In this document: positions 1 to 5,352 of the stretch, in pieces
Numbering within the stretch: position 1 is the stretch's first letter
Layout of the letters: each line of letters begins with the position of its first letter
Assembly: GCA_018056045.1 (NCBI GenBank)
Contig: JAGPGI010000180.1
Location: forward strand, 1 to 6,030
Direction of reading: 5' to 3'
DNA: 6,030 nt
Origin: Paracoccus sp. (in: a-proteobacteria)
Lineage (GTDB): Bacteria > Pseudomonadota > Alphaproteobacteria > Rhodobacterales > Rhodobacteraceae
Made by a program: the position numbers and the translations under genes
The notes under the pieces: model-generated
The model's input: only the letters and a program-made list of their open reading frames with translations
The model's database searches: none
Told to the model about the DNA's origin: nothing

Positions 1-44
1 CCCTGCAAGGCCAGAACCGCGACGATCGGCAGGGATCTCAGCAT
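1..44 (-). CDS. N-terminus of an exported or membrane protein (partial, unrecognised)
   Basis: Only the first 14 codons plus two bases lie in the window; the gene runs off the left edge. The translation begins MLRSLPIVAVLALQ: one arginine followed by an uninterrupted hydrophobic stretch, as expected for the start of a signal peptide or membrane anchor. A GGAG ribosome-binding site (52-55) sits 7 nt before the ATG. The start lies 22 bp after the stop of the Asp/Gly-tailed PepSY-like gene on the same strand, so it is probably the third gene of that transcript. An ATG overlapping the previous stop (65-67) was excluded because its frame closes within ten codons. It could be another member of the same family, but nothing beyond the leader can be seen, so no function is given. 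Confidence 0.6.
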   Translation of the reverse strand, partial: MLRSLPIVAVLALQ

Positions 45-66
45 CGCTCAACTCCGGCCCGGGCCA

Positions 67-564
67 TCAATCGTCCCCGTCATCGCTGTCACTGCCGCTG
101 TCGTCGCTGCCGTCACCATCACCGTCGTTGCCGCCGCGGCCGCCGCCACTGTCATCATCGTCGTCGCTGCTGCCGCGGCCGCCGCCTCTGTCATCATCGT
201 CGTCGCTGTTGTCGTCGTCATCCGCGTCGTTGCTGCCACCCCGACCCCGACCGCGCCCCTGATGACCCGAGGAATCGCTGACCGTCCCGGCCGCGACCGG
301 CGCGCCGGCGCCCTGACGCACCAGATCGCGCAGCAATTCGCCGTTTCGCGGGTCGATGACGATCTCGCGCTGCTGACCGGGGCGGCTGCCGGTCACGATC
401 ACCTTGCCCAGCAGGCTGCGCCGGACCTCGATCTGGCGATATCCCTGATCGGCCAATTGCCGGACCACCCGCCCGGCATAATCGGGCGCAGCCTGCGCCA
501 TGCCCCCCGCAAGGACAAGCATCACCACAAACAGCATCGCGGGAATACAGGGACGTAGGCTCAT
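67..564 (-). CDS. Exported PepSY-like protein with Asp/Gly-rich low-complexity tail
   Basis: 165 aa. Residues 1-25 form a signal peptide with a hydrophobic core (LFVVMLVLAGG) and a likely AQA|AP cleavage site. Residues about 28-84 look like one PepSY lobe: a helix (VVRQLADQGY), strands (QIEVRR, KVIVTGS) and the typical DPRNGELLRD ending. From about residue 100 the chain is low complexity: a GRGRGRGG block, then a tail with 25 Asp among the last 55 residues and no Glu, including two 13-residue tandem repeats (119-131 and 132-144). The start at 564 is chosen over an upstream ATG at 591 because GGAGG (569-573) precedes it by 4 nt and the signal peptide begins there; the upstream ATG has no such site. 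PepSY domains are known as inhibitory propeptide or periplasmic modules. The tail suggests a polyanion that could bind calcium or another cation, which is inference. A paralogue lies just upstream. Confidence 0.75.
   Translation of the reverse strand: MSLRPCIPAMLFVVMLVLAGGMAQAAPDYAGRVVRQLADQGYRQIEVRRSLLGKVIVTGSRPGQQREIVIDPRNGELLRDLVRQGAGAPVAAGTVSDSSGHQGRGRGRGGSNDADDDDNSDDDDDRGGGRGSSDDDDDSGGGRGGNDGDGDGSDDSGSDSDDGDD
134..211 (-). repeat. Two tandem 39-bp repeats inside the PepSY-like gene
   Basis: Units 134-172 and 173-211 agree at 37 of 39 bases. They encode the 13-residue units SSDDDDDSGGGRG and NSDDDDDRGGGRG. Both base differences change an amino acid (Ser/Arg and Ser/Asn). The near-identity suggests a recent in-frame tandem duplication or slippage event that lengthened the acidic tail. 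Confidence 0.85.
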
Positions 565-600
565 GCGACCTCCGGAAGCGCGCCACATCATACCATGATT

Positions 601-624
601 GGCCGGGTCCGGTCAGACCCGGCC
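601..624 (-). terminator. GC hairpin between the two PepSY-like paralogues
   Basis: A perfect 9-bp inverted repeat, GGCCGGGTC and GACCCGGCC, encloses a 6-nt loop. On the transcribed strand it starts 10 nt after the stop of the upstream paralogue and lies 36 nt before the start codon of the downstream one. No T-run follows, so it is not a classical intrinsic terminator. It may attenuate read-through or protect the 3' end of the upstream message. A smaller inverted repeat (ATCAT-ACC-ATGAT, 587-599) lies immediately downstream. Confidence 0.5.
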
Positions 625-634
625 ACAGCCCGCA

Positions 635-1159
635 TCAGTCGTGACCGCCCCGACCACCGCCATCGCGGCCGCCGCCATTGTCATCGCTGCCATTGTCATC
701 GCCGGGACCGTCGTCGCTGTCATCATCGCCGCGATCGCCGCCATTGTCGTCGCCCGGGCCATCGTCGCTGTCGCCGCGCCCGCGACCGCCGCCATTGTCG
801 TCTCGGTCGTCGTCATCGTCGGCCCGGCCATCGTCGCCCCCGCGGCCACGACCCCGGCCCCTTCCGCGGTCGTCATCCTCATCATCGTGCGGGCGCCCCA
901 GAGCCAGCCCGGGCGCGCCGGGATGGTGCTCCATCTCCTGCTTGACGATATCTCCCGTGGACAGGTCATAGGTGATTTCCAGCTCATGCGAGCCGCGCCA
1001 TGCCTCGACCTTCATCAGGCCATCCTCGCGGCGGATCTCGATATCCCGAAATCCCTGCCGGCTCAGATCCCGGACAATCCGGTCCTCATTGGTTTCGGCC
1101 TGCGCCAGCGACGCCCCGGCCATCAGCAGCACTGCCGCGATGTGAATATCTCTGCGCAT
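635..1159 (-). CDS. Exported PepSY-like protein with Asp/Gly/Arg-rich tail (paralogue)
   Basis: 174 aa. Residues 1-21 are a signal peptide (hydrophobic core IAAVLLMAGASLA, likely AQA|ET cleavage). Residues about 25-75 form a single PepSY-like lobe matching the neighbouring paralogue: RIVRDLSRQGFRDIEIRR aligns with its RVVRQLADQGYRQIEVRR, and YDLSTGDIVKQ fits the usual D-x-x-TGE/D-hydrophobic ending. Residues 91-174 are low complexity with 31 Asp of 84, an (RG)5 run at 98-107 and an exact 11-residue direct repeat (130-140 and 147-157). The ATG at 1159 is preferred over a TTG at 1207 because GGAGG (1168-1172) lies 8 nt upstream and the signal peptide begins there. It is probably the first gene of a transcript with the downstream paralogue and the partial gene at the left edge. 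Molecular function is unknown; cation binding or peptidase inhibition are possibilities from tail composition and PepSY context only. Confidence 0.75.
   Translation of the reverse strand: MRRDIHIAAVLLMAGASLAQAETNEDRIVRDLSRQGFRDIEIRREDGLMKVEAWRGSHELEITYDLSTGDIVKQEMEHHPGAPGLALGRPHDDEDDDRGRGRGRGRGGDDGRADDDDDRDDNGGGRGRGDSDDGPGDDNGGDRGDDDSDDGPGDDNGSDDNGGGRDGGGRGGHD
690..772 (-). repeat. Direct repeat with 51-bp period inside the second PepSY-like gene
   Basis: Copies at 690-721 and 741-772 match at 28 of 32 bases. Both encode the same residues, DSDDGPGDDNG. All four differences (698, 704, 707, 710 and their counterparts) fall on third codon positions. The DNA has therefore drifted while the peptide stayed fixed, which points to an older duplication held by protein-level selection. 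Confidence 0.8.
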
Positions 1160-1297
1160 TCGGGTTCCCTCCCTACCCTCGGGCTCTGGCCAGCCTGACC
1201 GGCCCAAGGATCAGCCAGACGCAAAATACCGTCGCGCGCCATTGGTCCCAGGGCCGAACCGGGCGGAATAAACCGAAGTTTAGGCCGCAATGGCGAC
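1160..1297 (-). promoter_or_regulatory. Leader and presumed promoter region of the PepSY-like genes
   Basis: This stretch lies between the iorB terminator hairpin and the PepSY-like start, so it should hold the promoter for the minus-strand run to its left. It contains the ribosome-binding site (1168-1172). Its most AT-rich part (1267-1282) has an inverted repeat, TAAAC-CGAA-GTTTA (1269-1282), that could be a protein-binding site. I see no convincing -35/-10 pair, so the promoter is inferred from gene layout only. Confidence 0.35.
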
Positions 1298-1327
1298 GCG
1301 CATGGCCGGATATCCCCGGCCATGCGC
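1298..1327 (-). terminator. Hairpin downstream of the iorB-like gene
   Basis: A perfect 12-bp inverted repeat (GCGCATGGCCGG and CCGGCCATGCGC) with a 6-nt loop begins 18 nt after the stop of the molybdopterin subunit gene. The stem is long and GC-rich, as expected of a transcription stop or mRNA 3' barrier. No T-run follows on the transcribed strand, so efficiency as an intrinsic terminator is uncertain. It separates the iorAB operon from the PepSY-like genes on the same strand. Confidence 0.65.
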
Positions 1328-1345
1328 CGATCCTTGCAAGGCCTC

Positions 1346-3601
1346 TCAGCCCTCGAACGTATGGCGCGACAGCGGCATGCTGCGGATGCGCTGCCCGGTC
1401 AGGGTCGAGACCGCATTGACCACCGCCGGCGGGATGGCCGGCAGGCCCGGCTCGCCGATGCCGCCCATGGGCGCGCCGCTTTCGACGATGCGCACATGCA
1501 CCCGCGCCATGCGCTCGGGCGACAGGATCGGATAGGCATCGAGATTGCGTGCCACCGGCGCGCCGTTCTCATAGAGGGTTTCCTCCACCAGCACCTGCGA
1601 CAAGCCCAGCGCCACGGCGGAATTGACCTGCGCCTCGATGATCGCCGGGTTCACGATGCTGCCCGGGTCGATCGCCTGCCAGACGTCATGGACCACCACC
1701 TCGCCATCCCGGATCGAGACCTCGGCAATCGCCGCCGTCTCGCTGCCAAAGGGAGAGGCCATGGCGACGCCGCGCGCGCGCTGGCTGCCATCCTCGGCGG
1801 TGAAGGGACCGCGCTTCCAGCCGCCCGACAGATCGCCCACCGCCTGCAAAAGCGTGGTCAGCCGCGCGCTCCCCGCCAGCAGCCGCAGCCGCATGTCATA
1901 GGGGTCCTGCCCGGCGCTGTCAGCCAGCTCATCAAGGAACGTCTCGTAGAAGAAGTCATTCATCGAATTCCCGACCGAGCGCCAATAGGCCAGCATGGTC
2001 GGGTTCTGGACGTAAAGCTGGGCAATGCGGCGGTTCGGGATGCCGTAGACCTTGCCGGCCAGCCCCTCAAGCGCGGTGCGGTCCAGCGCCTTGGGATTGT
2101 GGCCTGCCATCGACTCGGTCGGGCCTTCGCAAGCGCTGATCGCCTCAAGCGCGACGGGCAGGCCGTCCTTGCCCATGGCGCCCCGGAACCGCACCGCCGC
2201 CATCGGGCGCAGCGGATCACGCAGGAACTCCTCCTCGCGGCTCCAGATCACCTTGACCGGACGCTTGAGCTCGCGCGCAAGCTGGATCGCCTGCGGATAG
2301 GGGCTGGCGGCGGGATAGGTGAAATGGCGCCCAAAAAAACCACCCAGCAGCGGCGAATGCACCCTGATCTGCGCGGCCTCAAGCCCGGTCAGCTTGGCGA
2401 TCTGGGCCTGGAACATCTCGGGTGCCTGATTGGGCATCCAGACGTCCAGACTGCCATCCTCGGCGAAATTCGCCAGCGCCGAGGGCGGCTCAAGCTGGAC
2501 ATGGTTCAGATACTGGCTGTGATAGGTCGCCTCGACGACCGGGCCCGCGTCTTTCAGCGCCGCAGCGACATCGCCGCCGGTTTCGGCGGTCAGCCCCTCG
2601 CCCGGCTCATTGGCCAGCCGCTCGGCAAAGGCGGCGGTCGAGAAATCGGCAGGCATGCGGCGCCATGACGGATCAAGGTCCTTGCCCTCGACCCAATCCA
2701 CCTGCAACGCCTCGACGGCGGTTTTCGCGACCCACCAGCGTTCGGCAACCACGGCCACCGCGCCGGGCAGGCTGTGGACGGAATGCACGCCCGCCTGCGC
2801 GGCGATTTCGGCCTCGTTCGTGATCTTGCCGACGGCCAGACCAAGGCGCGGCGCGTGCTGAATGGCGGCCTGCAGCATGCCGTCCAGCTTGCAATCGATG
2901 CTGTAGATGGCCTGCCCGGTCGATTTCGCATGCGCATCAACCCGGCCAACGCGCTTGCCGATCCAGCGAAACTGCGACGGATCGCGCAGGGTCACGCTAT
3001 CGGCGGCGGGGGCCGCCATATCCAGCGCATCGCCCGCCAGATCGCCATAGGCGATGGACTGGCCGGACGCGGCATGGATCACCCGTCCCGGCTCGGTCGT
3101 CAACTCGGCCAGCGGCACCTTCAGCCGCGCCGCTGCGGCCTCAAGCAGCATGTGCCGGGTCGTCGCCCCCAGCCGGCGCATGGTCATATAGCTGCTGCGC
3201 ACCGACATGCTGCCGCCGGTAAAGCGCATGCCGCCATCCATGACCAGATAGTCGCTGCCCGCAGGCGCGCTTTCGACCACGAAGCTGGCGGGGTCAACGT
3301 CCAGTTCCTCGCCGACGATCTGGGCCATAGCGGTGAAGATGCCCTGCCCGCCCTCGATAAAGGGGCTGAGCAGGCGGACCGTGCTGTCGGGCCGGATCTC
3401 AAGGAAGGCCGGCACACGCGTGCCCGCCGCCACCGGGGTTGCGGCCGCCTGCGCGCGGGCCTGGCCCAGCGGCAGGCCAAAGCCAAGCACCAGCGAGCCC
3501 GCCGCCACGCCGGCAGAACTCAGCAGGAAGCGCCGGCGCGAGATATTGACCGGCTCGCCATTCGGCAGCCCGGTCTTCGGGGATTGGATCTGATCCTTCA
3601 C
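1346..3601 (-). CDS. IorB-like molybdopterin-binding subunit of a xanthine-oxidase-family dehydrogenase, Tat-exported
   Basis: 751 aa, near the 780 or so residues usual for isoquinoline 1-oxidoreductase beta subunits. A twin-arginine signal occupies residues 1-52: SRRRFLL at 21-27, a hydrophobic stretch, then ARA/AQA sites. Family motifs follow in order: GGQG (84-87) in the N-terminal segment; a hammerhead-like region about 215-310; YLNHVQLEPPSA (364-375); GGFFGR (420-425), the cofactor-contacting loop; YWRSVGNS (539-546) with DELA (557-560); and GGIGEPGLP (713-721), whose Glu717 fits the base that activates water in this enzyme family. The start is GTG, overlapping the iorA stop (GTGA), with AAGGAGG (3609-3615) 7 nt upstream. 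The enzyme would hydroxylate an N-heterocycle or oxidise an aldehyde in the periplasm, passing electrons to the [2Fe-2S] subunit. No FAD subunit is nearby. The substrate cannot be read from sequence, so the symbol is withheld. Confidence 0.9.
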   Translation of the reverse strand: MKDQIQSPKTGLPNGEPVNISRRRFLLSSAGVAAGSLVLGFGLPLGQARAQAAATPVAAGTRVPAFLEIRPDSTVRLLSPFIEGGQGIFTAMAQIVGEELDVDPASFVVESAPAGSDYLVMDGGMRFTGGSMSVRSSYMTMRRLGATTRHMLLEAAAARLKVPLAELTTEPGRVIHAASGQSIAYGDLAGDALDMAAPAADSVTLRDPSQFRWIGKRVGRVDAHAKSTGQAIYSIDCKLDGMLQAAIQHAPRLGLAVGKITNEAEIAAQAGVHSVHSLPGAVAVVAERWWVAKTAVEALQVDWVEGKDLDPSWRRMPADFSTAAFAERLANEPGEGLTAETGGDVAAALKDAGPVVEATYHSQYLNHVQLEPPSALANFAEDGSLDVWMPNQAPEMFQAQIAKLTGLEAAQIRVHSPLLGGFFGRHFTYPAASPYPQAIQLARELKRPVKVIWSREEEFLRDPLRPMAAVRFRGAMGKDGLPVALEAISACEGPTESMAGHNPKALDRTALEGLAGKVYGIPNRRIAQLYVQNPTMLAYWRSVGNSMNDFFYETFLDELADSAGQDPYDMRLRLLAGSARLTTLLQAVGDLSGGWKRGPFTAEDGSQRARGVAMASPFGSETAAIAEVSIRDGEVVVHDVWQAIDPGSIVNPAIIEAQVNSAVALGLSQVLVEETLYENGAPVARNLDAYPILSPERMARVHVRIVESGAPMGGIGEPGLPAIPPAVVNAVSTLTGQRIRSMPLSRHTFEG

Positions 3602-4056
3602 AGTGCGGCCTCCTTGTTGCCGGCCAGATCATGCACGGCGGTCTTGATGGCGTTATAGGTCCCGCAGCGGCACAGGTTGACCATGGCGGCGGCGATATCC
3701 TCATCGCTGGGCGCGGGATTTTCCTTGAGCAGCGACGTCGCGGCCATCACCTGGCCCGACTGGCAATAGCCGCATTGGGCGACCTGATGTTCGACCCATT
3801 TCTCGACCACGCGCTTGCCGACCTCATCCTTTTCGATGGCCTCGATGGTGATCTGGCTGCCCTCGACGCTGTCGACCGGCGTCACGCAAGAGCGGGTCAC
3901 CACGCCGTCGACCAACACCGAGCAGGCGCCGCATTGCGCCATACCGCAGCCATATTTCGTGCCGGTCAGGCCGAGTTCGTCGCGAATGACCCACAAAAGC
4001 GGGGTGTCGCCCGCCGAGGCCACATCATAGCTGTTCCCATTGACCTGAAGTTTCAT
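3598..4056 (-). CDS. IorA-like [2Fe-2S] small subunit of the molybdenum hydroxylase
   Basis: 152 aa, the usual length for small subunits of this class. The N-terminal ferredoxin-like half carries Cys37, Cys42, Cys45 and Cys57 (C-x4-C-x2-C-x11-C), a plant-type [2Fe-2S] site within GTKYGCGMAQCGAC. The C-terminal helical half carries Cys95, Cys98, Cys129 and Cys131 (CGYCQSGQ and LCRCGTY), the second [2Fe-2S] site next to the molybdenum centre. All eight ligands are present. It has no signal peptide, so it most likely folds with the Tat-bearing large subunit in the cytoplasm and is exported with it. The start has GAGG (4061-4064) 4 nt upstream. It overlaps the downstream large-subunit gene by 4 bp, which implies translational coupling. 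Confidence 0.93.
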   Translation of the reverse strand: MKLQVNGNSYDVASAGDTPLLWVIRDELGLTGTKYGCGMAQCGACSVLVDGVVTRSCVTPVDSVEGSQITIEAIEKDEVGKRVVEKWVEHQVAQCGYCQSGQVMAATSLLKENPAPSDEDIAAAMVNLCRCGTYNAIKTAVHDLAGNKEAAL

Positions 4057-4132
4057 GTTTCCTCGCTACATATGGCTGGGATGCGTCGGGGCGTGGATCA
4101 CAGCCCACACCGGACCGACAAGTCTTCCATAT

Positions 4133-4148
4133 TGGCACGAGGCCGGCA
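4133..4148 (+). promoter_or_regulatory. Possible sigma-54-type promoter for the xdhC-like gene
   Basis: The string TGGCACGAGGCCGGCA matches the sigma-54 consensus TGGCACG-N4-TTGCW across the whole -24 half. It keeps the required GG-N10-GC spacing (4134-4135 and 4146-4147) but has CG where the -12 element usually has TT. Initiation would fall at about 4159, just before the palindrome. A sigma-70 reading of the same spot (TTGGCA at 4132 with TATGGG 18 nt later) is weaker. One imperfect match is easily found by chance. Confidence 0.25.
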
Positions 4149-4165
4149 ATAGGACTATGGGGCCG

Positions 4166-4186
4166 GGCTGATAAGCCTTATCAGCC
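4166..4186. promoter_or_regulatory. Perfect 21-bp palindrome, candidate operator
   Basis: GGCTGATAAG and CTTATCAGCC flank a single central C. The AT-rich core (TGATAAG-C-CTTATCA) stands out in this GC-rich DNA. Its position between divergent genes of one pathway, and the absence of a following T-run, favour a dimeric regulator site over a terminator. One bound regulator could control both directions. The regulator gene is not in the window and its family is not identifiable from the site. Confidence 0.6.
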
Positions 4187-4383
4187 TGCGCAATCAATCG
4201 CCGCGCCATGCGGGCTTTCGCGGCGGCGCGCGGGGCGCTATCCATAGGGGCTGGTGAACGCGTGTCCCGCCCCGCCATCGGGGAATAGCCGGGACCCGGA
4301 CACAGGGCTGGACGGGCATGACGCGGGGCGCGCCGCAGCCCGACACGGCACCGATCTGATCGAAATTCGGGAACGGAACCTTC

Positions 4384-5352
4384 ATGAACGAGATGACCGC
4401 AGCTTTCGACCCGCGCCAGCCCGGCGGTGCAACCCGGCCCGGCATGCGCGCCAAGATCTGCGAAAGCGATTTCCCCCTTGCCGCCATCCCGCCCGAGGGC
4501 GATTTCGCTCTGGCGGTGATCACCGGGATCGAGGGCGCCGCCTATCGCCCGGTCGGCGCGGCCATGGTCATCGACGCCGGGGGGCAAGGCTCGGGCAGCC
4601 TGTCCTCGGGCTGTCTGGAACAGGACGTGATCCTGCAGGCGCAGGCCGCCATCAAGGCGGGGCAACCGCGCGCGCTGCGCTATGGCCGCGGCTCGCCCTT
4701 TCTTGATATCCAACTGCCCTGCGGGGGCGGTCTGGACATCCAGATCCTGCCCAATCCCGACCGTCGCCTGCTGGCCGATGCCGCCCGGACCCTGCGCCAG
4801 CGCCAGACCGCGACGATCCGGCTGCATCCCGACGGGCGGCTGACCGGCGCGGTCGGGCCCGACGACAGCGGCCTGACCCTGCAGATCCTGCCGCAAATTC
4901 GTTTCGTGATTCTGGGTGCCGGCCCCGAGGCCGCCTGTTTTGCAGCGTTGGCCCGTCAGGCAGGCTATCCGGCAGAGCTGCACGCGCCCACCCCCCAGAC
5001 ATTGGCGCAGGCCGGTTTCGGCCAGCCGCTCTCCGCGACCGGCTGGCCGGAGGGGCTTGCGCTGGACCCCCGCACTGCTGTCACGCTGTTCTTTCATGAC
5101 CATGGCCGTGAGCCGGCGCTTTTGCAGGCCGCGCTGTCCGGCCCGGCCTTTTATGTCGGCGCCCAGGGCAGCCTGCGGGCGCATCGCACCCGCTGCGAGA
5201 TCCTGCGCGCGCAAGGTGTCGCCGAAAGCGATATCGCGCGGATCGCCTCGCCCTTTGGGCTGATCCCCTCGGCCCGCGACGCGCGCACGCTGGCGGTCTC
5301 GGTGCTGGCCGATGTGCTGCAGCGCGCACAGGCAGACGCGACCCGCGCATGA
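4384..5352 (+). CDS. xdhC: XdhC-family molybdenum cofactor maturation chaperone
   Basis: 322 aa. The N-terminal XdhC/CoxI-type domain (about 38-95) shows FALAVITGIEGAAYRPVGA followed by GSLSSGCLEQDV with Cys77, and PCGGGLDIQ with Cys113. The C-terminal XdhC_C Rossmann-type domain (about 172-312) begins RFVILGAGPEA and ends with FYVGAQGSLRAHRTR and IASPFGLIPSARDARTLAVSVLAD, the characteristic signature. XdhC proteins bind the molybdenum cofactor, keep it during sulfuration by a cysteine desulfurase and insert it into xanthine-oxidase-family enzymes. Here the client is almost certainly the divergent IorB-like subunit, which must be loaded in the cytoplasm before Tat export. The start is uncertain: the ATG at 4384 has only a weak GGAA (4375-4378), and an in-frame ATG at 4393 is possible. 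It overlaps the next gene by 4 bp (ATGA). Confidence 0.88.
   Translation: MNEMTAAFDPRQPGGATRPGMRAKICESDFPLAAIPPEGDFALAVITGIEGAAYRPVGAAMVIDAGGQGSGSLSSGCLEQDVILQAQAAIKAGQPRALRYGRGSPFLDIQLPCGGGLDIQILPNPDRRLLADAARTLRQRQTATIRLHPDGRLTGAVGPDDSGLTLQILPQIRFVILGAGPEAACFAALARQAGYPAELHAPTPQTLAQAGFGQPLSATGWPEGLALDPRTAVTLFFHDHGREPALLQAALSGPAFYVGAQGSLRAHRTRCEILRAQGVAESDIARIASPFGLIPSARDARTLAVSVLADVLQRAQADATRA

Larger units (their letters stand above)
4057..4383. other. Divergent intergenic region between iorA-like and xdhC-like genes
   Basis: These 327 bp separate the divergent structural and maturation genes and should contain both promoters. The clearest element is the 10-1-10 palindrome at 4166-4186, 109 nt from the iorA start and 197 nt from the xdhC start. 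Smaller inverted repeats lie on the xdhC side: CCCCG-ccat-CGGGG (4270-4283), CCGGG-a-CCCGG (4289-4299) and CGATC-t-GATCG (4352-4362). No RNA gene or convincing small gene is seen. The long xdhC leader might fold, but I recognise no known riboswitch. Confidence 0.55.

Noticed and set aside
100..240. CRISPR array or non-coding repeat reading of the GTCATCATCGTCGTC pattern
   Set aside because: The repeats are contiguous, in frame and without unique spacers. They are explained by poly-Asp and Gly codons.
67..240. RTX or dockerin-type calcium repeats in the acidic tail
   Set aside because: Single look-alikes occur (GGRGGNDGD, DGDGDG), but no periodic GGxGxDxxx nonapeptides or paired loops are present.
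599..1198. Plus-strand frame encoding an Ala/Val/Ile-rich, membrane-like product
   Set aside because: The hydrophobic run is the reverse reading of GAC/GAT/GGC codons of the Asp/Gly tail. The minus-strand gene has a signal peptide, ribosome-binding site and a paralogue.
1184..1213. RpoE-type promoter (TGATCC, 18 nt, then CCAGAG on the minus strand)
   Set aside because: The -35-like hexamer matches the TGATCC known from Rhodobacter, but the -10-like part is poor compared with TAAGA, so chance is a sufficient explanation.
1322..2668. 448-codon plus-strand open frame opposite the iorB-like gene
   Set aside because: It is a shadow of the strongly supported molybdopterin subunit gene. Its product is a mixture of Arg, His and Leu without motifs, and there is no sensible upstream signal.
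4081..4152. Small plus-strand frame of 23 codons in the divergent region
   Set aside because: It has no ribosome-binding site, lies over the iorA leader and ends just before the palindrome; composition is not gene-like.
4187..4383. Molybdenum cofactor riboswitch upstream of xdhC
   Set aside because: The context is suggestive, but I could not recognise the conserved core of that RNA class here.
4066..5214. Long minus-strand open frame opposite the xdhC-like gene
   Set aside because: It lies antisense to a gene with clear family motifs. Long antisense frames are expected in GC-rich DNA with strong third-position bias, and its product shows no recognisable domain.
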